From positions 1,148,663 to 1,212,662 of the forward strand of contig NC_009714.1 in NCBI RefSeq assembly GCF_000017585.1: a DNA stretch of 64,000 bases. The letters run 5' to 3'. This DNA is from Campylobacter hominis ATCC BAA-381 (GTDB lineage Bacteria > Campylobacterota > Campylobacteria > Campylobacterales > Campylobacteraceae). The position numbers and the translations under genes were made by a program. Below, in pieces: positions 18,485 to 26,913 of the stretch (position 1 is the first letter of the stretch; every line of letters begins with the position of its first letter). Under the pieces are notes generated by a model. The model ran no database searches, had not been told where the DNA came from, and was given only the letters and a program-made list of their open reading frames with translations.

Positions 18485-21109
18485 ATGGCTGATTTTTATA
18501 ATCCGAAAGAAGTTGAAGAAAAATATTATAAAATTTGTGAAAAACGTGGATATTTTGAGATAGACGGCAACAAAAATATTCAAAAAAAAGGCAAAAATTT
18601 TTGCATTATGATGCCGCCTCCTAATGTTACAGGAGTGCTTCACATCGGACACGCGCTTACTTTTACACTGCAAGATATTATGACTCGCTACAAAAGAATG
18701 GACGGATTTAAATGTCTGTATCAACCCGGAATGGATCACGCAGGAATCGCTACTCAAAATGTCGTAGAAAAGAGACTTTTAGCCCAAGGGATAAAAAAAG
18801 AAGAGCTTGGACGCGAAAAATTTTTAGAAAAAATTTGGGAATGGAAAGAACAAAGCGGCGGTACTATTTTAAAGCAAATGCGTCTGCTCGGTATTACTCC
18901 TGCTTGGTCAAGAACGCGCTTTACGATGGATGAAGGCTTAAAAAAAGCGGTTAAAAAGGCTTTTGTGCATCTTTACGACAAAGGTCTTATAGTTCGTGGA
19001 AATTATATGGTTAATTGGTGCACACACGACGGCGCACTTAGTGACGTGGAAGTTGAACACAAAGAACATAAAGGAAAACTTTATTATATAAAATACTTTT
19101 TAGCTAATGATTCTAAAAATTTCATAACATTAGCAACAACAAGACCTGAAACTTTCTTTGGCGATAGTGCTGTAATGGTAAATCCAAATGATGAAAGATA
19201 TAGTAATTTAATCGGTAAAAAAGTCGTTTTGCCTATAATCGGGCGAGAAATCGAAATAATTGCCGATGAATATGTTGATATGAGTTTTGGAACCGGCGTG
19301 GTAAAAGTAACCCCGGCTCACGATCAAAACGACTATGAAGTTGGAAATCGACACAATTTGGAGTTTATTACCGTTTTTGACGAAAAAGGAATTTTAAATA
19401 AAGAGTGCGGAAAATTTGAAGGTTTAGAAAGACTTGAAGCAAGAGATGCTATCGTTGCGGAGCTTGAAAGACTTGGAAATATCGACAAAATCGAAGATTA
19501 TACAAATCAAGTCGGATATTGCTATCGCTGCAAAAATGTCGTAGAACCATACATTTCAAAACAATGGTTTGTCAAAAAAGAGATTGCAAATGAAGCTATA
19601 AAAGCCGTCAATAATGGCGGCGCAGAGTTTTTCCCAACTCATTGGATAAATAGTTTTAACGCCTGGATGCGAGAACTTAAAGATTGGTGTATTTCGCGTC
19701 AGCTTTGGTGGGGCCATCAAATTCCTGTTTTTTATTGCGATGAGTGCGGATTTGAATGGGCAAGTGAAGAAGAAATGCCAGAGATTTGTCCAAAATGCGG
19801 CAGTAAAAAACTTCATCAAGATCCAGACGTCCTTGATACTTGGTTTAGTAGCGGACTTTGGCCGATTTCTACGCTTGGTTGGGGAAACGGCGATGAACTT
19901 AAAAATGAAAAATGGTTTGAAAACGATTTAAAAGAATTTTATCCAAATACAATGCTTATTACAGGATTTGATATTTTATTTTTCTGGGTTGCAAGAATGT
20001 TTTTTCAATGCGAAGAAGCCACTAAAAAACTGCCTTTCCACGATGTATATTTACACGCTTTGGTTAAGACAAGCGACGGCAAAAAAATGAGTAAAAGCAG
20101 CGGAAATGTGATAGATCCGATTGATAAAATAAACGAATACAGTGCTGATATTTTACGCTTTACTTTGGCACTTTTATGTATTCAAGGACGCGATATTAGA
20201 CTAAGTGAAGAAAAACTTATTTTAGTGCGAAATTTTACAAATAAACTTTACAATGCACATAAATTTTTACTTTTAAACGCTTCAAAATTCGATGATTTAA
20301 GTCAATGTGAAATCAAAACCGAACTTGGAAAATATCTATTAAGTCGTTTTAATGAATGCGTCAAATGTGTGCGCGAAAATTTGGAAAATTATAGATTTAA
20401 CGATGCTGCGACAGAAATTTATAAATTCCTTTGGGATGAATTTTGTGATTGGGGAATTGAACTTAGTAAAGCCGAAAAATCAGCTATAACAGAACTTGGC
20501 GCGATTTTTAAAGAAGCTATGAAACTTTTAAATCCGTTTATGCCGTTTTTAAGTGAGTATTTATATCAAAATTTAAGTGGCACTGATTTGGAAAATACAA
20601 CTTCAATAATGATTGACAAATATCCACAAGCAGGAGAGATAAACGAAAAAACGGAGAAAATTTTCTCTTTGATAATTGAAGCTGTTGTTAGCATTCGCCG
20701 TGCAAAAGCGACTATTGATTTAGGAAATTCAAAAATTCCACTTGCTTATATCAAGCTAAATGAAAATATAAATTTAGAAAATGAACTTGAGTTTATAAAA
20801 CTTCTTGCAAAATGCGATGATGTTAAATTTGTGAACGAGAAAGTAGCCGACGCAGTGGCTGATGTAAGCCAAAATTTAAGCGTTTTTGTGCCTTTAAGCG
20901 GTGTTGATTTAAGTGAGATTTTAAAAAGGCTTAACGCACAAAAAACAAAGCTTGAAAAAGAGATTTTAAAACTTGAGGGAATGCTTAAAAATGAAAAATT
21001 TATCGCTAATGCCCCGGCTGAGGTTGTGCAAACCAACCGCGAAGGACTAAAAAACGCAAAAGATCAGCTCAGTAAAGTTGAAAATGAGATAAGAAGTTTG
21101 GAAATTTGA
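18485..21109 (+). CDS. valS: valyl-tRNA synthetase
   Basis: Class I synthetase that charges tRNA-Val and edits misactivated threonine. It is 874 residues, with the HIGH-type motif PPPNVTGVLHIGHAL near the N-terminus. The editing domain contains TTRPETFFGDSAV and GTGVVKVTPAHDQNDYEVG. A Cys4 zinc knuckle (YCDECGFEW ... CPKCG) follows, then the KMSKS loop GKKMSKSSGNVIDP, an anticodon-binding helical domain and a C-terminal coiled-coil arm ending in KVENEIRSLEI. The last bases overlap the possible TTG start of the restriction gene. In C. jejuni valS is followed directly by metN, so the genes between 21.1 and 24.6 kb look like an insertion here. Confidence 0.98.
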   Translation: MADFYNPKEVEEKYYKICEKRGYFEIDGNKNIQKKGKNFCIMMPPPNVTGVLHIGHALTFTLQDIMTRYKRMDGFKCLYQPGMDHAGIATQNVVEKRLLAQGIKKEELGREKFLEKIWEWKEQSGGTILKQMRLLGITPAWSRTRFTMDEGLKKAVKKAFVHLYDKGLIVRGNYMVNWCTHDGALSDVEVEHKEHKGKLYYIKYFLANDSKNFITLATTRPETFFGDSAVMVNPNDERYSNLIGKKVVLPIIGREIEIIADEYVDMSFGTGVVKVTPAHDQNDYEVGNRHNLEFITVFDEKGILNKECGKFEGLERLEARDAIVAELERLGNIDKIEDYTNQVGYCYRCKNVVEPYISKQWFVKKEIANEAIKAVNNGGAEFFPTHWINSFNAWMRELKDWCISRQLWWGHQIPVFYCDECGFEWASEEEMPEICPKCGSKKLHQDPDVLDTWFSSGLWPISTLGWGNGDELKNEKWFENDLKEFYPNTMLITGFDILFFWVARMFFQCEEATKKLPFHDVYLHALVKTSDGKKMSKSSGNVIDPIDKINEYSADILRFTLALLCIQGRDIRLSEEKLILVRNFTNKLYNAHKFLLLNASKFDDLSQCEIKTELGKYLLSRFNECVKCVRENLENYRFNDAATEIYKFLWDEFCDWGIELSKAEKSAITELGAIFKEAMKLLNPFMPFLSEYLYQNLSGTDLENTTSIMIDKYPQAGEINEKTEKIFSLIIEAVVSIRRAKATIDLGNSKIPLAYIKLNENINLENELEFIKLLAKCDDVKFVNEKVADAVADVSQNLSVFVPLSGVDLSEILKRLNAQKTKLEKEILKLEGMLKNEKFIANAPAEVVQTNREGLKNAKDQLSKVENEIRSLEI

Positions 21110-21111
21110 AG

Positions 21112-21933
21112 ATGAAAAACAAAATTTCATTTAATGATTTTTTAAAAACTCTACAAAAAACAAATGCTACACTTGATTATTTTGTAAATTTTAAAAAATG
21201 CTCTACAAACATAAAAAAGATCTCTATTCATTTAAACCAATTAAATTATTTGTTAAATAAGCAGGATTTAAAATCAGAAATTGAGTTTTTATTTAGCAAA
21301 AACAAAGAGTGTTTTTCTGTGCTAAATTTGTTGATTGCTGTGCGAGATAAAAATACAAAACTACTTGATGAATGTGGAAATTTAATAGATTTAAAAAACT
21401 ATTTTGAAAATCCAAAACAAATTTATGATTTTTTCAAACAAACAGGGCTTGAAGAAATTTTCAAAAACTCAGAAATTAAAAATTTAAATGATTATGTTTT
21501 TGGTATAGAGGTAGGCTTGGATACAAATGCTAGGAAAAATCGAGGCGGAACAAATTTTGAGAATTTAATTGCCAAAAAACTAGATAAAGAAAAAATTCAG
21601 TATAAAAAAGAGGTAAAAAGCACTAATTTTGCTGATTTGGATTTGGGAAAGGATCTAAAAAGATTTGATTTTGTTATAAAATCTAAAAATTTTACATATT
21701 TAATTGAGACAAATTTCTATAACTCAGGCGGTTCAAAATTAAACGAAGTTGCAAGAGGCTACACCGAAATAAATGCAAAAATTTCTTTAAACAATAAATA
21801 TAAATTTATTTGGATAACAGATGGACAAGGCTGGTTAAGCGCTAAAAATAAACTTGAAGAAGCCTATAAAAGTGTTGAAATTTACAACTTATCCAACTTA
21901 AAAGAATTTATTGACAAGGTAAAAAATGGCTAA
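21112..21933 (+). CDS. type II restriction endonuclease, DpnII/MboI family (predicted GATC specificity)
   Basis: Homologous along its length to DpnII. Shared landmarks are the segment GIEVGLDTNARKNRGG (about residues 125-142), the catalytic-core strand RFDFVIKS followed by YLIETNFYNSGGSKLNE (about 183-207), and the ITDGQGWLSAKNKLEEA stretch near the C-terminus. DpnII and MboI cut 5' to GATC when the adenine is unmethylated. The ATG at 21112 is the better start; the frame can be extended to a TTG at 21106 overlapping the valS stop. The 3' end overlaps the methyltransferase gene by eight bases, so both are co-expressed. Specificity is inferred from family. Confidence 0.88.
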   Translation: MKNKISFNDFLKTLQKTNATLDYFVNFKKCSTNIKKISIHLNQLNYLLNKQDLKSEIEFLFSKNKECFSVLNLLIAVRDKNTKLLDECGNLIDLKNYFENPKQIYDFFKQTGLEEIFKNSEIKNLNDYVFGIEVGLDTNARKNRGGTNFENLIAKKLDKEKIQYKKEVKSTNFADLDLGKDLKRFDFVIKSKNFTYLIETNFYNSGGSKLNEVARGYTEINAKISLNNKYKFIWITDGQGWLSAKNKLEEAYKSVEIYNLSNLKEFIDKVKNG

Positions 21934-22741
21934 ATTTATAAGTGATGATAAAAAATTTACACTTTATAATGGTGATACTTTTGAAATTTTGCCTAAATTT
22001 AAAAGTAAATTTGACCTTATTTTTGCCGATCCACCCTATTTTCTTTCAAATGACGGACTTAGCATCCAAAGTGGAAGGATTGTAAGCGTAAATAAGGGCA
22101 ATTGGGACAAAAGTTATGGCATTGATGAGATTGATAAGTTTAATTTAGAGTGGCTAGAAATGGCAAAAAACGCTTTAAATGATAATGGAAGTGTAATGAT
22201 TAGTGGAACCTATCACAATATCTTTTCTATTGGCAGAGCTTTACAAAAACTAGACTTCAAAATCCTAAATATTATTACTTGGCAAAAGACAAATCCACCG
22301 CCAAATTTCAGTTGTCGTTATCTCACTCACTCAACAGAACAGATTATTTGGGCTAGAAAAAGTGAAAAACACAAACACATTTTTAACTATGAGCTTATGA
22401 AAAAGATAAATGACAATAAGCAGATGAAAGATGTTTGGGCATTTCCTGCCATTGCACCTTGGGAAAAAAGTTGTGGTAAACACCCAACTCAAAAACCTTT
22501 AAGGCTTTTAGTAAGGCTTATTTTAATGGCAAGTTATGAAAATTCAACTATCTGTGATCCATTTAGTGGAAGCTCTACAACTGGAATTGCTGCAAATTTA
22601 CTAGGTCGAAATTTTATAGGAATTGAAAAAGAAAAAGAATTTATTGATATTAGTTTAGCTAGAAAAAATGAGCTTGATCAAAACAGAAATAAAATTTTTA
22701 ATAAAATTGATGACTTTAAAATTTTTAAAGAACTAAAATGA
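21926..22741 (+). CDS. adenine-specific DNA methyltransferase, beta class, DpnA-like
   Basis: 271 residues with the class-beta motif order: catalytic DPPY (residues 35-38, in IFADPPYFLSNDG) first and the AdoMet-binding motif (CDPFSGSSTTGIAANLLG, about 209-226) last. Closely shared with M.DpnIIB (DpnA) are NKGNWDKSYG, the ITWQKTNPPPNFSCRYLTHS core and GKHPTQKPLRLLVR. It should methylate the adenine of GATC and protect the host from the adjacent nuclease. DpnA also accepts single-stranded DNA, which protects incoming transforming DNA. Unlike the original DpnII locus, no DpnM (Dam-like, alpha class) gene is adjacent. It overlaps the DUF486 gene by four bases (ATGA). Confidence 0.9.
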   Translation: MAKFISDDKKFTLYNGDTFEILPKFKSKFDLIFADPPYFLSNDGLSIQSGRIVSVNKGNWDKSYGIDEIDKFNLEWLEMAKNALNDNGSVMISGTYHNIFSIGRALQKLDFKILNIITWQKTNPPPNFSCRYLTHSTEQIIWARKSEKHKHIFNYELMKKINDNKQMKDVWAFPAIAPWEKSCGKHPTQKPLRLLVRLILMASYENSTICDPFSGSSTTGIAANLLGRNFIGIEKEKEFIDISLARKNELDQNRNKIFNKIDDFKIFKELK

Positions 22742-23106
22742 AACCATACTACACAATAATTTTGCTAATTTTATCAAACATATTTATGACAATTGCGTGG
22801 TATGGGCATTTAAAACTTAGCAAATTACCAACTTTTAGCTCACTTAGTCTTATTTGGATAATTTTACTTAGTTGGGGAATTGCATTTTTTGAATATTGTT
22901 TTCAAATTCCTGCAAATAGATATGGCTTTGTGGAAAATGGCGGTGCATTTAACATATGGCAGTTAAAAGTCTTGCAAGAAGTTATCACGCTAGTTGTATT
23001 TACAGCATTTACGCTGCTAGTTTTTAAAAATGAAACCTTAAGGTTAAATCACATAATAGGTTTTATTTTTCTTGTATTGGCGGTCTATTTTATATTTAAA
23101 AAATAA
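22738..23106 (+). CDS. DUF486 / DMT-family small membrane protein
   Basis: 122 residues with four hydrophobic helices (about 5-22, 36-54, 76-95, 103-120). It carries the DUF486 signatures TIAWYGHLK, SWGIAFFEYCFQIPANRYG and LKVLQEVITLVVF. The family is remotely related to drug/metabolite transporters, with unknown substrate. It begins inside the methyltransferase stop codon and so travels with the restriction-modification genes. Its last ~50 bases (from 23054) are repeated twice downstream, see the repeat entries; this copy is the source because only here are they part of an intact gene. Confidence 0.85.
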   Translation: MKPYYTIILLILSNIFMTIAWYGHLKLSKLPTFSSLSLIWIILLSWGIAFFEYCFQIPANRYGFVENGGAFNIWQLKVLQEVITLVVFTAFTLLVFKNETLRLNHIIGFIFLVLAVYFIFKK

Positions 23107-23130
23107 AAATGCTAAAATAACCAAATTTAA
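23054..23130 (+). repeat. repeat copy 1 (parent): 3' end of the DUF486 gene plus Sel1 promoter
   Basis: 77 bases covering the last codons of the DUF486 gene, its TAA stop and the promoter of the first Sel1 gene. By eye it is identical to 23677-23753. The offset of 623 bases equals one duplication unit. Confidence 0.9.
23113..23118 (+). promoter_or_regulatory. -10 box of the first Sel1 gene
   Basis: GCTAAAAT just past the DUF486 stop, 26 bases before the ATG at 23144. The same box occurs in the duplicated copy at 23736-23741. Confidence 0.5.
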
Positions 23131-23143
23131 GAAAAGGTATAAG

Positions 23144-23656
23144 ATGAAAAAGATTATGGTTTTGCTATCTTTTGTCTGCACTGTTTTGTTTGGCAATGAA
23201 CTTGAAATTGCTGATAAAGCTTATAAAGCAGGAGATTATCAAAAAGCTTTTAAATACTCTAAAATTGCTTGCGATAATGGAGAGTATGAAGGTTGTTACG
23301 GTCTTGGAAATTTATATAGACTTGGCGAAGGTGTAGAGCAAAATTACACAGAAGCTTCTAAATACTATAAATTAGCTTGTGATAATGGAGTATATTTAGG
23401 TTGCAACAGTCTTGGATTTTTATATGCTTACGGTCAAGGTATAAGACAAAATTACAAAGAAGCTTTTAAATACTATAAGTTAGCTTGTGATAATGGAGAA
23501 CATAGAAGTTGTTACAATCTTGGAGTTTTATATGCCAATGGTCAAGGTGTAAGACAAAACTATAGCATGACAAAGGAGTATTTTGGTAAGGCTTGCGACT
23601 TGGGCGATCAAAAAGGTTGTGATGCATTTGCAGATCTAAATCAAAAAGGCTATTAG
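23144..23656 (+). CDS. secreted Sel1-repeat (Hcp-like, cysteine-rich) protein, copy 1
   Basis: The start at 23144 gives a good signal peptide (MKKIMVLLSFVCTVLFG) and follows an AAGGT-type site; an open extension upstream only reads the DUF486 tail. The mature protein of about 150 residues consists of Sel1-like helical repeats of 36 residues. Each carries a Cys pair eight residues apart (four pairs, for example CDNGEYEGC and CDLGDQKGC), as in the disulfide-stabilised Helicobacter cysteine-rich proteins (HcpA-C). Such proteins are periplasmic or secreted, and some bind beta-lactams or stimulate immune cells; the role here is unknown. It is followed by a duplicated paralogue. Confidence 0.82.
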   Translation: MKKIMVLLSFVCTVLFGNELEIADKAYKAGDYQKAFKYSKIACDNGEYEGCYGLGNLYRLGEGVEQNYTEASKYYKLACDNGVYLGCNSLGFLYAYGQGIRQNYKEAFKYYKLACDNGEHRSCYNLGVLYANGQGVRQNYSMTKEYFGKACDLGDQKGCDAFADLNQKGY

Positions 23657-23676
23657 CTATCTTTTATAGGTTATTT

Positions 23677-23753
23677 TAATAGGTTTTATTTTTCTTGTAT
23701 TGGCGGTCTATTTTATATTTAAAAAATAAAAATGCTAAAATAACCAAATTTAA
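23677..23753 (+). repeat. repeat copy 2: duplicated DUF486 tail plus promoter
   Basis: 77 bases identical by eye to 23054-23130. Here the DUF486 tail is not attached to a DUF486 gene, so it is the trace of a tandem duplication that also copied the Sel1 gene. It still supplies a promoter box to the second Sel1 gene. Confidence 0.9.
23736..23741 (+). promoter_or_regulatory. -10 box of the second Sel1 gene (duplicated)
   Basis: The same GCTAAAAT box as copy 1, displaced by 623 bases and 26 bases upstream of the ATG at 23767. Confidence 0.5.
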
Positions 23754-23766
23754 AAGGGAGTATAGG

Positions 23767-24495
23767 ATGAAAAAGATTATAGTTTTGCTATCTTTTGTCT
23801 GTGCTGTTTTGCTCGGCGATGAGCTTGAAATTGCTGCCAAAGCCTATGAGGCAGGAGACTATCAAAAAGCTTTTAAATACTCTAAAATTGCTTGTGATAG
23901 TGGAGAGTATAGAGGTTGTAGCGGTCTTGGAATTTTGTATGCCAATGGTCAAGGTGTAGAGCAAAATTACGCAGAAGCTTCTAAATACTATAAATTAGCT
24001 TGTGATAATGGAGATTATGGAAGCTGCAGCAATCTTGGACTTTTATATGTGAATGGTCAAGGTGTGAAACAAAACTATACAGAAGCTTTTAAATACTATA
24101 AGCTAGCTTGTGATAATGGGGAGTATGGAGGTTGCACCAATCTTGGACTTTTATATGTGAATGGTCAAGGTGTGGAGCAAAACTACAAAGAGGCTTTTAA
24201 ATACTTTAAGTTAGCTTGTGATAATGGAGTGCATATAGGTTGCACCAATCTTGGATTTTTATATGTGAATGGTCAAGGTGTGGAGCAAAACTACAAAGAG
24301 GCTTTTAAATACTTTAAATTAGCTTGTGATAATGGAGAATATAAAGGTTGCGGTAATCTTGGAGTTTTATACGAAAATGGCCAAGGTGTAAGACAGAGCT
24401 ATAGCACGGCAAAGGAGTATTATGGCAAGGCTTGCGACTTGGGCGATCAACAAGGTTGTGATGCATTTGCAACGCTTGGCAAATATGGCTACTAG
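23767..24495 (+). CDS. secreted Sel1-repeat (Hcp-like, cysteine-rich) protein, copy 2
   Basis: A paralogue of the preceding gene with the same signal peptide (MKKIIVLLSFVCAVLLG) and the same C-terminal repeat ending in KACDLGDQQGCDAFA. It has six Cys-paired repeats instead of four: the gene is 216 bases longer, exactly two 108-base repeat units. The inner repeats share near-identical DNA (NLGLLYVNGQGV is seen three times with only one residue varying), pointing to recent unit expansion by slippage or recombination. The ATG at 23767 follows GGGAGTATAGG. Function unknown; repeat number could vary between strains. Confidence 0.82.
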   Translation: MKKIIVLLSFVCAVLLGDELEIAAKAYEAGDYQKAFKYSKIACDSGEYRGCSGLGILYANGQGVEQNYAEASKYYKLACDNGDYGSCSNLGLLYVNGQGVKQNYTEAFKYYKLACDNGEYGGCTNLGLLYVNGQGVEQNYKEAFKYFKLACDNGVHIGCTNLGFLYVNGQGVEQNYKEAFKYFKLACDNGEYKGCGNLGVLYENGQGVRQSYSTAKEYYGKACDLGDQQGCDAFATLGKYGY

Positions 24496-24513
24496 CTATC
24501 TTTTATAGATTAT

Positions 24514-24564
24514 TAATAGGTTTTATTTTTCTTGTGTTGGCGGTCTATTTTATATTTAAAAAAA
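24514..24564 (+). repeat. repeat copy 3: truncated DUF486 tail (scar)
   Basis: About 50 bases matching the start of copies 1 and 2, with one visible substitution (TTGTGTTGG for TTGTATTGG), then diverging after the ATTTAAAAAA. It lies 837 bases from copy 2, that is the 623-base unit plus two 108-base repeats minus a 2-base deletion. It marks the right edge of the duplicated array. No gene is attached. Confidence 0.8.
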
Positions 24565-24621
24565 TGAAAGGAAATATCAAAACTTGACTTTTAAATTTAT
24601 AAAACTCAAGTAGGAAATAAC

Positions 24622-25644
24622 ATGGTAGAAGTTAAAAATTTAAGTAAAAGTTACGGTAAAAATGAGGTCTTAAAAGATATTAATTTTAACATAAATGACG
24701 GTGAAATTTTTGCCCTTGTAGGACATAGTGGCGCAGGTAAAAGCACCCTGCTTCGATGCTTAAACGGACTTGAAAATTATCAGAAAGGCTCCGTTAAAAT
24801 AAATGATATCGAAATAAGCAATATAAAAAAAGATAAACTTAGAGAATTTCGCAAAAATATCGGTATGATTTTTCAAAATTTTGCTTTAATGAGCAGAAAA
24901 ACAGTTTTTGAAAACGTGGCTTTACCGCTTAAGGTTTGGAAATTTGACAGCAGCGAAATAAATAAACGCGTCAAAGAGCTTTTAAAACTTGTCGGTCTTG
25001 AAAACAGACAAAATTTTTACCCAAGAGAACTGAGCGGTGGTCAAAAACAACGTGTCGCAATAGCAAGAGCCTTAGCATTAAATCCTAAAATTTTACTTAG
25101 CGACGAGGCGACAAGTGCACTTGATCCAAATACTACAAAGTCGATTTTAGCGCTACTAAAAAAGATAAATGAAGAGCTTAAAATCACAATTGTGCTGGTA
25201 ACTCACGAAATGGATGTCGTAAAAAGCATCGCTAATCGCGCTGTTTTGCTTGATAACGGTAAAATCGTAAATGCAGGAAATATCCAGGAACTTTTTTTGA
25301 AACCTAATGAAAATATGAAAAAATTTCTTGGATACGATGAAATTTTGCCTTCTTTCGGCACAAATATCAGACTGTATTTTCCAAAACAGCACTCTATGGA
25401 ATGCACAATTACAAATATGGCGAGAAAACTTGACATAAATTTTAACATCGTGTGGGGAAAATTGGAAAAATTAAACGAGGATGTGCTTGGAAATTTAGTT
25501 ATAAATATAAAAAACGAGGACACAAAAAATGTTACGGAGTATCTTGCAAAAACGGGCGTTTTATGGGAAGTGGTAAAAGATGAAAACGGGGGCGATTTTA
25601 ATGAAAATTCCACCGACGATAAAAATTTACAAACAAAGGAATAA
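24622..25644 (+). CDS. metN: D/L-methionine ABC transporter ATP-binding protein
   Basis: 340 residues. Walker [12 protein letters not shown], signature [15 protein letters not shown] and Walker [13 protein letters not shown] are all intact, and the C-terminal ~90 residues match the regulatory NIL domain typical of MetN. It energises methionine import through the membrane partner MetI, three bases downstream. In C. jejuni the metN-type gene comes straight after valS; here the restriction insert lies between. No substrate-binding MetQ gene follows metI. Confidence 0.92.
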   Translation: MVEVKNLSKSYGKNEVLKDINFNINDGEIFALVGHSGAGKSTLLRCLNGLENYQKGSVKINDIEISNIKKDKLREFRKNIGMIFQNFALMSRKTVFENVALPLKVWKFDSSEINKRVKELLKLVGLENRQNFYPRELSGGQKQRVAIARALALNPKILLSDEATSALDPNTTKSILALLKKINEELKITIVLVTHEMDVVKSIANRAVLLDNGKIVNAGNIQELFLKPNENMKKFLGYDEILPSFGTNIRLYFPKQHSMECTITNMARKLDINFNIVWGKLEKLNEDVLGNLVINIKNEDTKNVTEYLAKTGVLWEVVKDENGGDFNENSTDDKNLQTKE

Positions 25645-25646
25645 TA

Positions 25647-26318
25647 ATGGTTGAGTTTTTAAGTAGAATTTGCACCAAATTTATGGATGGCTTTCCTGCT
25701 GCTATTTGGGAAACACTTTATATGACACTGATTTCAACATTTTTAGCCTTTATTTTGGGGCTTATTTTTGCGATTATTCTATTTATGAGCGCAAAAAACG
25801 GATTAAGACCTAACGCTAAAATTTACAGATTTTTCGATGTTTTGACAAATACTTTGCGAAGTTTTCCGTTTATCATTTTAATTATCGCAATCGCGCCGCT
25901 TACTAAGTTGATAGTAGGCACAAATATAGGCACGTCAGCTACAATTGTACCGCTTACAATCGGCGCTGCACCATTTATAGCACGACTTATTGAAAGTTCA
26001 TTTAAAGAGGTTGATTTCGGCATAATCGAAGCGGCGGAAAGTTTTGGGGCTAGCGACTGGCAAATAATTTTTAAAGTTGTTTTGGTTGAGGCACTGCCGT
26101 CAATCATTTCAAACATCACAATGACACTTATCGTAATTATCGGCTTTTCGGCAATGGCTGGCGTAGTAGGAGGCGGTGGACTTGGCACACTGGCGATAAA
26201 TCGCGGATATAACGGCTTTGATAATGAAATTTTATATATCGCCGTTGTAGTATTGCTGATAATCGTGCAAATTTTTCAAAGTCTTGGAGATTGGCTTTAT
26301 AAAATTACAAAAAAATAG
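25647..26318 (+). CDS. metI: methionine ABC transporter permease
   Basis: 223 residues, about five membrane helices, with the permease EAA-type loop EAAESFGASDWQIIFKVVL and the family segments FVILLIIAIAPLTKLIVG-like and GVVGGGGLGTLAINRGYNGF. It pairs with MetN (gap of two bases). The expected third gene metQ is missing, so the binding protein must be encoded elsewhere or has been lost. Confidence 0.92.
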   Translation: MVEFLSRICTKFMDGFPAAIWETLYMTLISTFLAFILGLIFAIILFMSAKNGLRPNAKIYRFFDVLTNTLRSFPFIILIIAIAPLTKLIVGTNIGTSATIVPLTIGAAPFIARLIESSFKEVDFGIIEAAESFGASDWQIIFKVVLVEALPSIISNITMTLIVIIGFSAMAGVVGGGGLGTLAINRGYNGFDNEILYIAVVVLLIIVQIFQSLGDWLYKITKK

Positions 26319-26888
26319 TTGCTTTGAAATTTTGGGATATTTTTAGAATTTACTAATTTTATCCCTAAAATTTTAAATATTTAATTTTTAAATTTGATTT
26401 GATAAAAAAATATATTTAAATAAATACTATTAAATTTATAATTTGTTTTTTGTTATAAAAGCTCTCATGATTTAGAAATTCATTAATTAAAATTGTCTGT
26501 TTTTACAGCAAGATTTTAAAAACATATAAATTAAAAATATAAAAGATTTATTTGTATAAGCAATAAAAAATATCTTACATTTTTTTAAAAAAACAAATGA
26601 ATAAAAATATTAAAAATTGTAACAATATCTGAATAAAAGTTTTATTTTAACATCGACGGCAAAAAATATATAAAAAGTCAAAATTATATTACAGAAAAAC
26701 TTTAAAGTAAAATAGTTAATTATAAACCAAATAAATAATGTTAAAAAAGATATTATAAATAAAAATTGGATAAATTAGAATTGTATAAAAAAGATTTATT
26801 GAAATTTATTTACTAAAATAAAAAATTATTTTAAATTGCTAAAACAGTTGAATTTTAAAAAATATAATAAAGGTAGAAAATAAAAAAA
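26319..26888. other. 570-base AT-rich gap where metQ would be expected
   Basis: Extremely A/T-rich with stop codons in all frames; I find no trace of a lipoprotein signal or NlpA-type coding. A weak imperfect inverted repeat (26327-26339 with 26360-26373) may terminate metNI. Otherwise nothing is recognisable. Confidence 0.5.
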
Positions 26889-26910
26889 TTTAGAGGCCGA
26901 AGCCTCTAAA
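26889..26910 (-). terminator. intrinsic terminator after the cytochrome c553 gene
   Basis: Nine-bp stem TTTAGAGGC / GCCTCTAAA with a CGAA tetraloop. On the minus strand it is followed by a run of seven T. It starts right after the c553 stop codon. Confidence 0.8.
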
Positions 26911-26913
26911 AAA

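Noticed and set aside
23072-23143. Open N-terminal extensions of both Sel1 genes beginning MYWRSILYLKNKNAK
   Set aside because: They translate the duplicated DUF486 tail in another frame; the signal peptide starts at the later ATG with a ribosome site.
25203-25613. 136-residue minus-strand open frame inside metN
   Set aside because: Fully antisense to the conserved NIL domain region; Phe/Ser-rich composition typical of a shadow frame.
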